A stretch of DNA of 64,000 bases from Flavobacteriaceae bacterium LSUCC0859 (lineage in GTDB: Bacteria > Bacteroidota > Bacteroidia > Flavobacteriales > Flavobacteriaceae): positions 1 to 64,000 of the forward strand of contig JAKOGP010000002.1 of NCBI GenBank assembly GCA_022239325.1, given 5' to 3'. A program made the translations under genes and the position numbers. How positions within the stretch are numbered: the stretch's first letter is position 1; every line of letters starts with the position of its first letter. The notes under the pieces are model-generated. The model was not told the DNA's origin. It did not search any database and was given only the letters and a program-made list of their open reading frames with translations. This document shows, piece by piece, positions 37,418 to 46,029 of this stretch.

Positions 37418-38245
37418 ATGAAAAAATTAACAATCCTTTTTCTGTTTTCTATCATTGTTATAGGTTGTGAAGACGTAATTGAAATAGAGTTACCTAGTAC
37501 AACACCTACCCTTGTGATAGATGGTAACATCAATCTGTTTGAAACCACAAACCAACATATCGTAGAAGGAGGAGTAAGACTGAGTTTTACAGCAGATTAT
37601 TTTGACACTTCTCTCCCCTCAGTAGAAAATGCAGACGTACGAATAACCAATCTAGAAACTGGGGAGGAACACAGACTACTTCATTCCTCAAATGGTTGGT
37701 ATACTACTGAGTACTCAGATTTATTTTCAAATCAAGACGCTAGCTATGAGTTAGTAGTAAATCATGAGAACAAAACCTATAGAGCAAAATCTAAAATATA
37801 TGGAGTCTCTCCCATAGATTCTTTAAAACAAGGAACTAGAACCTTATTTGATGGTGACGAGATTGAAGTTGTGATCTCCTTCAGGGACTTAAATGATTCT
37901 GATAATTTTTTCTTGTTTGATCTAGGATTTAATGATTTTATCCCCATCAGAGATCTTTTTTTCCAAGGGAGTAGTTTTACATTTTCAAATTTCTATGACC
38001 CAGATCAGCTTCGTGTAGGAGACACCTTGAACATAAAATCCTACGGAATAAGCAAACAATACTTCAATTATATGGAACTACTCTTAGAGCAAGCAGACGC
38101 CAACGGTGGTCCTTTTGGAACTGCAGCTGCCTCTTTAAAAGGAAATATTATCAATGAAACAGATCCTAGTGAAAACCCACTTGGTTATTTTATTATTTCT
38201 AAGGCAGTTAGTAAAGGTTTAGTGATACAAAAAACAGACCCTTAG
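37418..38245 (+). CDS. DUF4249 lipoprotein
   Basis: A 275-residue lipoprotein with lipobox VIGC (Cys17) and the DUF4249 opening EDVIEIELPSTTPTLVIDGNI. The body is beta-rich with TAYDYF- and GLVNRD-like features common to the family, and ends with ISKAVSKGLVI. It follows the TonB receptor by three bases and probably works with it as an accessory surface protein; its exact role is not known. Confidence 0.9.
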   Translation: MKKLTILFLFSIIVIGCEDVIEIELPSTTPTLVIDGNINLFETTNQHIVEGGVRLSFTADYFDTSLPSVENADVRITNLETGEEHRLLHSSNGWYTTEYSDLFSNQDASYELVVNHENKTYRAKSKIYGVSPIDSLKQGTRTLFDGDEIEVVISFRDLNDSDNFFLFDLGFNDFIPIRDLFFQGSSFTFSNFYDPDQLRVGDTLNIKSYGISKQYFNYMELLLEQADANGGPFGTAAASLKGNIINETDPSENPLGYFIISKAVSKGLVIQKTDP

Positions 38246-38327
38246 AGACTTTAATTTTTAGACTTACAATTTCTCTATATTTATTTGCTAGGAGAGCGAA
38301 GCCGGAAAAAATAAATTTTGATTTTCC

Positions 38328-38360
38328 TTTGGTCGTAAACTATTAATATTCGTATCTTTG
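38328..38360 (+). promoter_or_regulatory. Promoter of tRNA-fMet
   Basis: A TTTG -33 box (38328-38331) and a perfect -7 box TATCTTTG (38353-38360) are separated by 21 bases, and the tRNA begins 10 bases later. This is the best promoter match in the window. Confidence 0.75.
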
Positions 38361-38370
38361 CCATCCACAT

Positions 38371-40055
<1,685 letters not shown>

Positions 40056-40064
40056 AATTACAAT

Positions 40065-40081
40065 TTTATATATTAAATAAT
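40065..40081. repeat. 17-bp AT repeat, copy 1, upstream of the recombinase
   Basis: TTTATATATTAAATAAT, identical to 40251-40267; 14 of these bases also occur inverted at 38454-38467. In such AT-rich DNA chance similarity is possible. Copy 1 lies upstream of the recombinase start and copy 2 directly abuts the end of the endonuclease gene. Confidence 0.45.
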
Positions 40082-40211
40082 GTCTCCCATAAATTTAAAC
40101 ATTTCTCTCACATTATCTGTTTTTTTATATACAACTATATTAAAACCTCATTAACCCCTATTAAAACTAATCTTTCATATTATATCCCAATTAATCTTAA
40201 CTATAAGACAT

Positions 40212-40242
40212 AAAAAAAGTGATAATATTTCTATCATCACTT
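40212..40242 (-). terminator. Hairpin terminator after the endonuclease gene; left copy of a 31-bp direct repeat
   Basis: On the minus strand a stem of ten positions with one mismatch and a 6-base loop (AAGTGATGAT pairing with ATTATCACTT) is followed by seven Ts. It shares 29 of 31 bases with 41851-41881. It lies 27 bases past the endonuclease stop. Confidence 0.7.
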
Positions 40243-40250
40243 ATTCTATC

Positions 40251-40267
40251 TTTATATATTAAATAAT
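40251..40267. repeat. 17-bp AT repeat, copy 2, at the endonuclease 3' end
   Basis: Identical to 40065-40081 (TTTATATATTAAATAAT). Together with the flanking 31-bp repeats it may mark rearrangement around the restriction-modification cassette. Confidence 0.4.
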
Positions 40268-40268
40268 A

Positions 40269-41009
40269 CTACAATTCTAACTTCTCTTTATATAATCCAT
40301 ATAAACTTTCCTTTTTAATCCTAAATCCACTTCCATGATCATGAGGTTTTCCATAATTTTTACCAGATTTATAAACACCTATTCTTATATCAAATTGTAT
40401 AAATCCATTTTCAAGAATTTTAAGAAATTCATTAAAATCAATATCTAAAAAAACAGTTCCAGAGTTATAATGATAATGATAAATATTATCTATGCTTTTT
40501 TGTTCTGCTGATACAACAAATAATTTATTCAGTTTATTTAAACCTTTTTCTAAATCTTCAAAATTCCAATAAACTTCATCATAAATTTCCCCTCCATTTT
40601 TAACATGAAGATAAACCCTATTATTAGAATAGTCTACATGCATTTTCATAAAGTACTTACCATAAACCTCACTCCATTTATTTCCAAAAACACTAGCATA
40701 AAGTTTTTTTAAATCTGGAAAACTAGAATCTCTTACCTCTCCATATTTCTCTTTTAAAATTGCATTTGCTCCTTTTGGATATGATGGTGATTTAGAGAAT
40801 AAAGTTATATAACTTGATGTTAATTCTCTTTGAGTTTTAATCTCAAAACCTTCAAAATCTGGATCTTTGAGATTATTTTCCTCTACCCCTAAATAATCTT
40901 CAAAAGTATTTCCAATACCACCATCTTTATTTTTTACTCTGTTTGATTTAACAAATCCTAATTTTTTAATTCTATTAAATTCCTTTACTATTTTTTCTAC
41001 TTTATTCAT
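40269..41009 (-). CDS. Type II restriction endonuclease, MvaI/BcnI family
   Basis: A 246-residue protein similar to the MvaI/BcnI family, which cut CCWGG (MvaI) or CCSGG (BcnI) as monomers. The characteristic opening KNKDGGIGNTFEDYLG, the ENN that follows, and the D...FEIKTQR core (Asp-Glu-x-Lys) are visible around residues 25-65. Unlike its island neighbours it contains normal numbers of Thr, Pro, His, Ala and Gln, so it has not undergone C depletion. It is divergent from the methyltransferase gene, 36 bases apart, as usual for type II pairs. The target CCNGG is inferred from family only. Confidence 0.85.
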   Translation of the reverse strand: MNKVEKIVKEFNRIKKLGFVKSNRVKNKDGGIGNTFEDYLGVEENNLKDPDFEGFEIKTQRELTSSYITLFSKSPSYPKGANAILKEKYGEVRDSSFPDLKKLYASVFGNKWSEVYGKYFMKMHVDYSNNRVYLHVKNGGEIYDEVYWNFEDLEKGLNKLNKLFVVSAEQKSIDNIYHYHYNSGTVFLDIDFNEFLKILENGFIQFDIRIGVYKSGKNYGKPHDHGSGFRIKKESLYGLYKEKLEL

Positions 41010-41020
41010 TACTTAGTTCA

Positions 41021-41028
41021 TATCTTTG
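41021..41028 (+). promoter_or_regulatory. -7 box of the methyltransferase in the R-M divergent region
   Basis: TATCTTTG is a perfect TAnnTTTG, 18 bases before the GTG start. A minus-strand TACTTTAG-like box for the endonuclease at 41032-41039 lies between it and the start, so the two divergent promoters overlap; such overlap could bias timing of modification and restriction. Confidence 0.5.
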
Positions 41029-41045
41029 AAACTAAAGTACAAATT

Positions 41046-41792
41046 GTGATAGAATTAGATAAAGTTTATTTTGAAAATTGTCTTGAAACATTAAGTAGAA
41101 TGGATAATGATAGTGTGGATTGTGTTATTACATCACCTCCATACAATATGAATTTGAGAATTAGAAATGGAAAGTACTGCTCAAGACAAATTGTTAAGGA
41201 ATTAAGTACTAAATATTCAACTTTTGATGATAATTTACCTATTGAAGAGTATAATGAATTTCATAGTAATGTTTTAAGTGAATTATTAAGAGTATCAAAA
41301 GTTGTATTTTATAATATCCAAATTGTTACAGGTTCTAAAAGATCAATCTTTAAAATGATTGGTGATTTTAATGAACAGTTAAAAGATATAATAGTTTGGG
41401 ATAAAGGAGTTGCACAACCTGCAATGCAAAAGCAAGTATTAAATAGAAGAACTGAATTGATTTTAGTTTTTGAAACTGATTACCCAATTAGCAGACAATA
41501 TAAATATGCAAATTTTGAAAGAGGTACATTGAATGATATTTGGGAAATAAAAAGAGGTAAAAAAGTAAGTAAAAATCATGGTGCAACATTTCCTGAAGAA
41601 TTAATCAGTAAAATACTTGAAAACTTCACAAAAGAAGGTGAGATAGTATATGATCCATTTATGGGAACAGGAACAACTGCTATAGTATGTAAAAAGATGA
41701 ATAGAAGATTTATTGGAAGTGAATTAGGAAAAGAATATTATGACTTTATATTGGAGAGATTAAGTGAATTAAATAATGAAATTCAATTTTAA
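41046..41792 (+). CDS. DNA methyltransferase, probably N4-cytosine (beta-class), of the MvaI/BcnI-type R-M system
   Basis: A 248-residue SAM-dependent DNA methyltransferase starting at GTG 41046. The catalytic SPPY motif (ITSPPYNMNL, about residue 32) comes before the SAM-binding motif YDPFMGTGTTAIVC (about 203-216), the order of beta-class enzymes. An SPPY motif together with an MvaI/BcnI-like partner points to N4-methylcytosine at CCNGG, because the MvaI and BcnI methyltransferases are of that kind; N6-adenine activity cannot be fully excluded. Composition is AT-rich but balanced, unlike the C-free genes around it. Its protective partner is the divergent endonuclease gene. Confidence 0.88.
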   Translation: MIELDKVYFENCLETLSRMDNDSVDCVITSPPYNMNLRIRNGKYCSRQIVKELSTKYSTFDDNLPIEEYNEFHSNVLSELLRVSKVVFYNIQIVTGSKRSIFKMIGDFNEQLKDIIVWDKGVAQPAMQKQVLNRRTELILVFETDYPISRQYKYANFERGTLNDIWEIKRGKKVSKNHGATFPEELISKILENFTKEGEIVYDPFMGTGTTAIVCKKMNRRFIGSELGKEYYDFILERLSELNNEIQF

Positions 41793-41850
41793 CTATTTTT
41801 CATTCTTTTTAATCTAAATCCTTAATAAAAAATTTTCAATTTAATTATAA

Positions 41851-41881
41851 AAAAAAAGTGACAATATCTCTATCATCACTT
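41851..41881 (-). terminator. Hairpin terminator after the excisionase-like gene; right copy of the 31-bp direct repeat
   Basis: Differs from 40212-40242 at two positions, both in the same orientation, and again forms a stem-loop with a seven-T tail on the minus strand. It ends the minus-strand operon just past the excisionase-like gene (stop at 41911). The two copies bracket the restriction-modification cassette. Confidence 0.7.
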
Positions 41882-41910
41882 CTTCATTTTTACTATGAGA
41901 ACTTATTACA

Positions 41911-42099
41911 TTAACTAATTTTTCTATTATTCATATAATCATTAACATCATTAATATCAAATCTAACATTTCTTCCAAATTTCACATATTTCAAACCATC
42001 ATCATACATCATCTTTTCAACCTTTCCAATACTCACATCTAAATACTCACACAACCCTTTTTTATTTACAAATCTTCTATTTACTACTTCACTATCCAT
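41911..42099 (-). CDS. Excisionase-like helix-turn-helix protein
   Basis: A 62-residue DNA-binding protein of the HTH_17/excisionase type: VNKKGLCEYLDVSIGKVEKMM forms the winged helix, followed by GLKYVKFGRNVRFDINDVNDYM, with the conserved wing and the usual DVxxYM ending. In such elements this protein usually directs excision or regulates the integrase. It contains no Pro, Thr, His or Ala. It lies upstream of the terminator at 41851-41881, with the unknown gene 17 bases further upstream in the same operon. Confidence 0.85.
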   Translation of the reverse strand: MDSEVVNRRFVNKKGLCEYLDVSIGKVEKMMYDDGLKYVKFGRNVRFDINDVNDYMNNRKIS

Positions 42100-42116
42100 C
42101 TTAAAATTTATATTAA

Positions 42117-42383
42117 TTAAACATTTATATTTTTTCCACCTTTTCCTAATAAATCAATCCACTTCATCATCATTTCCACTTCCTCTTTTTCCTTACCCTT
42201 ATTTACAACACCAATTTTTAAACCATAATTTATCCATCTACTTACATCATCTAAACTATAAATTTTTTTAAAATCATTTCTCATCACTCTCTCTCTCAAA
42301 CTATCATCACTCTCCCATTTTATAACATCATTTTCTACTCCAATTTCTTCAAAATCACTCCCAACTATTCTTAAATTTCTCAT
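42117..42383 (-). CDS. Unknown small protein of the C-free element
   Basis: I chose the ATG at 42381-42383 (88 residues, beginning MRNLRIVGSDFEEIG); a GTG 15 codons upstream would overlap an upstream repeat cluster. The sequence is acidic and helical with no Ala, Thr, Pro, His, Gln or Cys at all. No domain is recognised. It is placed directly before the excisionase-like gene, so it may help control excision or replication; this is only position-based inference. Confidence 0.6.
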   Translation of the reverse strand: MRNLRIVGSDFEEIGVENDVIKWESDDSLRERVMRNDFKKIYSLDDVSRWINYGLKIGVVNKGKEKEEVEMMMKWIDLLGKGGKNINV

Positions 42384-42854
42384 ATTTAATTCTTTTTTAT
42401 TATAAATATCTTCAAATTCTGAATACACCTATTTATACCTATTTTTCCCTATTTTTTTATTTAATCAGTTTTATTTTACAATCCAAATTCATATTTTTAT
42501 TTTGCTAAAACCACTCTTTATATAATATAATACCACTCCCCCTTATTTCCAACTATTACCCCATAAAACCCTATTTTTTAGTATACTCCATAAAAATTTA
42601 TTCATAACTTTATGCTGATACACCATTCTTAAAAAAATCCCCCTACACCCCACACACACTTATATACCTAATATAATTCTATACACACTTACTTATTTAT
42701 TCTATACACTATCACCCTATATACCAAAAAATCTTCAGCAATATAAACACCAATATTTCCCACTTTTTACCAAAAAATACTTTTTAAGGGAATTTAACTA
42801 AATACTTTATAAATTTTTCTTTAAAACCATTACTCTATACATCACTATTATTTT
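42384..42854. other. Non-coding 470-bp region of the element (possible origin or control region)
   Basis: No convincing gene. It is nearly free of G on the + strand although it is non-coding. It holds a CCTATTT array (42428-42457, with a fourth copy at 42570-42579), G-run-rich minus-strand stretches around 42640-42660 (complement of ACCCC and CCCC), and a few residual G clusters near 42611-42618 and 42787-42789. It could hold the element's origin or promoter region; I see no decisive motif. Confidence 0.45.
42428..42457. repeat. Three direct CCTATTT repeats at 10-bp spacing
   Basis: CCTATTT starts at 42428, 42438 and 42448, exactly one helical turn apart, with a further copy at 42570. This is a plausible operator or origin array upstream of the unknown small gene. 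Confidence 0.6.
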
Positions 42855-43532
42855 CTACACACTCATATATAACTTCATCATATTATAAACACTACTCATA
42901 TACCACTCTCCCCCATATTTACTTTTAACACCATCTTCATTTAATCTATTACTGATTTTACTCCAACTATACCCTCTACTTCTTAATCCCTTTATTCTAC
43001 TTATCACTTTCATTTCTTCTTCATTTTTAACTAATCTACCATCTACATCATTATATCCATACATCAATCTCCCACTAACTAATCCTTTACTCTTCTTTTC
43101 CCTCTTAACATCTCTAATTCTCTCTCTAATATTCTCTACTTCAAACTCATTTATACTACTCATTATATTAACTATCAAACTCCCAATCTTATCTTCATTA
43201 TTCAAATTCTCCTTTATACTATAAAAACTTTTTCCATTTTTTTTCAATACATCTAACAATCCAATTACATCACTCATCCTTCTACCCAACCTACTCAAAC
43301 TATACACTACCACTCCATCAATATTATTATTCATCAAATAATCTAACATATCCTTATAACCATTTCTCTTATCTATACTCATACCACTTATTCCCCTATC
43401 CTCATAAACATCTAATAATTCATAATCCATATACTTACAATAATCTTTAATCTTACTACTCTGATTAATTAAACTGTATCCTTTAATCTGACTCTTACTA
43501 CTTACTCTAATATATCCTATAACCTTTTTCAT
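42855..43532 (-). CDS. Small serine recombinase (resolvase/invertase type)
   Basis: A 225-residue serine recombinase. The catalytic domain has GYIRVSSKSQ with the nucleophile S11, the SLINQS segment, EDRGISGMS, and YSLSRLGRRM with the arginine pair, followed by the long E helix (FEVENIRERIRD). A C-terminal HTH follows (SRGYSWSKISNRLNEDG). It contains no Ala, Thr, Pro or His; its only two Gln (CAG) are at positions conserved in the family. The P of the usual GYxRPG/PPYGY positions is replaced. It is preceded by a 28-bp promoter-like repeat (43543-43570) shared with the 522-residue gene. Role may be dimer resolution or inversion. Confidence 0.9.
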   Translation of the reverse strand: MKKVIGYIRVSSKSQIKGYSLINQSSKIKDYCKYMDYELLDVYEDRGISGMSIDKRNGYKDMLDYLMNNNIDGVVVYSLSRLGRRMSDVIGLLDVLKKNGKSFYSIKENLNNEDKIGSLIVNIMSSINEFEVENIRERIRDVKREKKSKGLVSGRLMYGYNDVDGRLVKNEEEMKVISRIKGLRSRGYSWSKISNRLNEDGVKSKYGGEWYMSSVYNMMKLYMSV

Positions 43533-43542
43533 ATCTATAATT

Positions 43543-43570
43543 TATAATATCATTACACTAAAAAAATATA
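43543..43570. repeat. 28-bp repeat upstream of the small recombinase (promoter/operator candidate)
   Basis: It matches 45865-45892 with one difference and shares 22 identical bases with 45921-45942. Core: ATCATTACACTAAAA followed by an AATATA-rich stretch. On the minus strand it sits just before the recombinase start, which suggests a promoter or operator common to both genes. Confidence 0.6.
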
Positions 43571-43572
43571 CA

Positions 43573-43797
43573 CTACTTTCTAAATTCATTTATAACATCA
43601 CTCCACTTATCTAAATCTCCTTTCATCATTACCTTCAAAACTATTTTACACAAATAATCATATATATCATCATCAAAAAATCCCTCCTCTCTAAAATCAT
43701 CAACAACCATTTCTAAATATCTTTCAACAATTTCTTTTTCACTTAACAATACATTTCCATCTAAATACTCAAACTTTTCTAAATCCATAACCATCAT
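43573..43797 (-). CDS. Unknown 74-residue protein
   Basis: A short acidic protein, MMVMDLEKFEYLDGNVLLSE at its start, with predicted helices and without Ala, Thr, Pro, His or Gln. I recognise no family. It lies between the small recombinase and the zinc-ribbon gene, all on the minus strand, and shares their C-free composition. The frame is intact in a DNA with many potential stops, which supports it being a real gene. Confidence 0.55.
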   Translation of the reverse strand: MMVMDLEKFEYLDGNVLLSEKEIVERYLEMVVDDFREEGFFDDDIYDYLCKIVLKVMMKGDLDKWSDVINEFRK

Positions 43798-43888
43798 TTC
43801 TATATTAATATTAAAATACTACTATAAAATTAATACCACTCCCTCATGCCTCCAACCATATAACTAACTCTTTATCAATTATTTAAAT

Positions 43889-43916
43889 AAAAAAAAGCAT
43901 AACTTTCATTATACTT
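43889..43916 (-). terminator. Weak hairpin terminator within the element
   Basis: On the minus strand AAGTATAA pairs with TTATGCTT (one mismatch) around a 6-base loop and is followed by a T-rich tail. It resembles the other element terminators in design but is weaker. It would end transcription of the zinc-ribbon gene. Confidence 0.4.
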
Positions 43917-43969
43917 TTCTAAATTAAATCCACAATTATTTTTATCTGATAATTACATATCTATTAATA

Positions 43970-44239
43970 TTAATTTCCTTTTTTCTTCTTCTCTACATAT
44001 TCTTTATTATAATCAACCCTATAATACTTACCTCTTTCACTCACTTCTCCATTTCTATAATCTCTTAAATATTTAGAAACACATTTTTTACATCTAAAAC
44101 TATAACCATCAATTCTATTACTTTTATCTTTTACAAAATCCTTAATATCTTTCCATTCATCACATATACTGCATTTCTTTTCTACTACATCACCCCTTTC
44201 ATTAAACTTCCTCTTATAATTTTTTTCTCTATTATCCAT
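43970..44239 (-). CDS. Small zinc-ribbon protein
   Basis: An 89-residue protein with two CxxC pairs, CSICDEWKDIKDFVKDKSNRIDGYS then RCKKCVSKYLRDY, a zinc-ribbon layout often found in short phage and plasmid proteins and at the N-terminus of some HNH-type endonucleases; the HNH residues themselves are absent. The C-terminus is a basic helical tail. It has no Ala, Thr, Pro, His or Gln. DNA or RNA binding is likely from the fold, but function is not known. Confidence 0.65.
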   Translation of the reverse strand: MDNREKNYKRKFNERGDVVEKKCSICDEWKDIKDFVKDKSNRIDGYSFRCKKCVSKYLRDYRNGEVSERGKYYRVDYNKEYVEKKKKGN

Positions 44240-44266
44240 AACCTTAATAATTTTACAAAATCTGTA

Positions 44267-45835
44267 CTATTTGCTTTTAAAACTAATACAACTATTCAAC
44301 CCTTCTAACTCACTATCAATTAAAATATTTACAATACCTAAATCACTCTTTTTAATTAACATCCCATCATATAAACTTATATAAAATATTTTTCTTTCAA
44401 TAAATTTCTTCCAAATACCTCTCATAATTAAAACCTCCATACTCATCAACACCCTACTCATATTTTTAAATCTCTCATATCCATAATAATTCTCCCCTCT
44501 TAATTTAAAATCAATATCACTATTTTTTATTTTCTCTATTACTTCATATCCCCCTTTACAAAAAATCTTCTCCATTATCTCATCATAACTAAACTGATTA
44601 TTCAAATACCTCTTTCTCATTCCATCTCCCCTTTCTCCATTAATCAAATACAAAATCAATCCCTTCATATATTTCCTATTTACCTCACCAATATTTTTAT
44701 CAATAACTCCTAATTCTATACCTAAATACTTATAAAAATCAATTCTTTCATTTCCCTCAAAACACATTTCATACTTATTCAAAAAATCACTTACATCAAT
44801 ATCACCAACAATTTTTTTTATATAATCATCAAATTTACTTTCCCCTTTTTTTACATTTTTAATACCCTTCAATAATCTGTAAAACAAACTCACATAACCA
44901 TTCACCATATCAACATCTACAACATTTTCACCATCTAATTTTATTACACTTCTAAATTCTTTTTCCTTATTAATTATAATATTTACATACCTGCCACTTT
45001 TATTATCTCTACCAAATCCATCAAAACTAAATCCTCCTCTTTTTAATTCATCTAATTCAATTTTTAATAAATCAAAACTCAATCTTCCATTAAACAAATA
45101 ATCACTTCTTCTTTTATCATCCCAACCCCTTTCAACTTTTTTTCTCTCTTTATTACTTATAAAATCCCAATCTCTTTTTTCCCAATCTAACTCAATTTTA
45201 CCATTCAATCTTCTCTTCAATAAAACACCAATACCATCACTATTACTTACAACATCAACATTTTTACAACTTTCAATTTCCCAATAAATAAATTCATCTC
45301 TATCATTACCAACCTTCAATTCTCCACTATATAATTTATCTAAAAATCTATTTAACCTACTATTCCTAATCCAAACAATCCTTCTTTCACATTTCTCATT
45401 AAAAAACCCATCATTCAACTCATACAACTCTTTTTTCTTCCCAAACTTTCCTTTTTCATATTTAATATTTATTATATCTAAATTCTTTAACTCAGCAATT
45501 ATTTCAATATATCTACTTCCCAAAATTCCACAACATACTTTACTACTCTCAACATAAACCCATCTATTATCTCTTCTTCTCTCAACCTCAATTCCTTTTT
45601 TGTATAATACAAACAAAAACCTACCTATTCTCTCAACTAAATCATACCCAAATATTTTCTCAATCTCTCTTTCATCCCAATAACTAAACTCATATCTGAT
45701 ATATTTTTCATCAATTACTATATTATTTAATCTACTTACCCACTTACCACTATCTTCATTAAAATATTTTTTAATATCCTTATTATAATCACCATAACTA
45801 TATTCTCTATTTTTACTATACCACTTATAACTCAT
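44267..45835 (-). CDS. Polymerase-like protein of the element (candidate replication protein)
   Basis: A 522-residue protein with zero Pro, Thr or His, one Ala and one Gln. I do not recognise a named family with certainty. Three segments in the C-terminal half recall family-A-polymerase-like mobile-element proteins: VVDVDMVNGYVSLFY (motif A-like, Asp-rich), RKYMKGLILYLINGERG (motif B-like, with Lys) and FYISLYDGMLIKKSD (motif C-like, YDG in place of HD). The N-terminal half includes a possible winged helix (SSKVCCGILGSRYIEIIAEL). It is the largest gene of the element and starts beside two copies of a repeat also found before the small recombinase. A replication or priming role is inference. 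Confidence 0.6.
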   Translation of the reverse strand: MSYKWYSKNREYSYGDYNKDIKKYFNEDSGKWVSRLNNIVIDEKYIRYEFSYWDEREIEKIFGYDLVERIGRFLFVLYKKGIEVERRRDNRWVYVESSKVCCGILGSRYIEIIAELKNLDIINIKYEKGKFGKKKELYELNDGFFNEKCERRIVWIRNSRLNRFLDKLYSGELKVGNDRDEFIYWEIESCKNVDVVSNSDGIGVLLKRRLNGKIELDWEKRDWDFISNKERKKVERGWDDKRRSDYLFNGRLSFDLLKIELDELKRGGFSFDGFGRDNKSGRYVNIIINKEKEFRSVIKLDGENVVDVDMVNGYVSLFYRLLKGIKNVKKGESKFDDYIKKIVGDIDVSDFLNKYEMCFEGNERIDFYKYLGIELGVIDKNIGEVNRKYMKGLILYLINGERGDGMRKRYLNNQFSYDEIMEKIFCKGGYEVIEKIKNSDIDFKLRGENYYGYERFKNMSRVLMSMEVLIMRGIWKKFIERKIFYISLYDGMLIKKSDLGIVNILIDSELEGLNSCISFKSK

Positions 45836-45864
45836 AACAATAACTTATCTATATATAATACCAA

Positions 45865-45892
45865 TATAATATCATTACACTAAAATAATATA
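45865..45892. repeat. 28-bp repeat upstream of the polymerase-like gene, copy 1
   Basis: One difference from 43543-43570. On the minus strand it lies about 30 bases before the start of the 522-residue gene. Copy 2 is exactly 50 bp further upstream. Confidence 0.6.
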
Positions 45893-45920
45893 TAAAAAAT
45901 ATAATTAATAAATTACTACA

Positions 45921-45942
45921 ATCATTACACTAAAAAAATATA
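45921..45942. repeat. 22-bp repeat upstream of the polymerase-like gene, copy 2
   Basis: Its 22 bases are identical to 43549-43570. Spaced 50 bp from the preceding copy, about five helical turns, which suits cooperative binding of a regulator. Confidence 0.55.
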
Positions 45943-46029
45943 TAACCATTAAAACTAATTATTCATCAAATAAAATAAAATCACACATAATTAATCAATA
46001 TAATTAATCCAAAAAATAATAAATATAAA

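Noticed and set aside
42541-42660. G-quadruplex on the minus strand
   Set aside because: G runs are present, but four runs with short loops do not occur.
41821-46029. CRISPR array
   Set aside because: Repeats here are few, unevenly spaced and lack spacers; no cas genes in the window.
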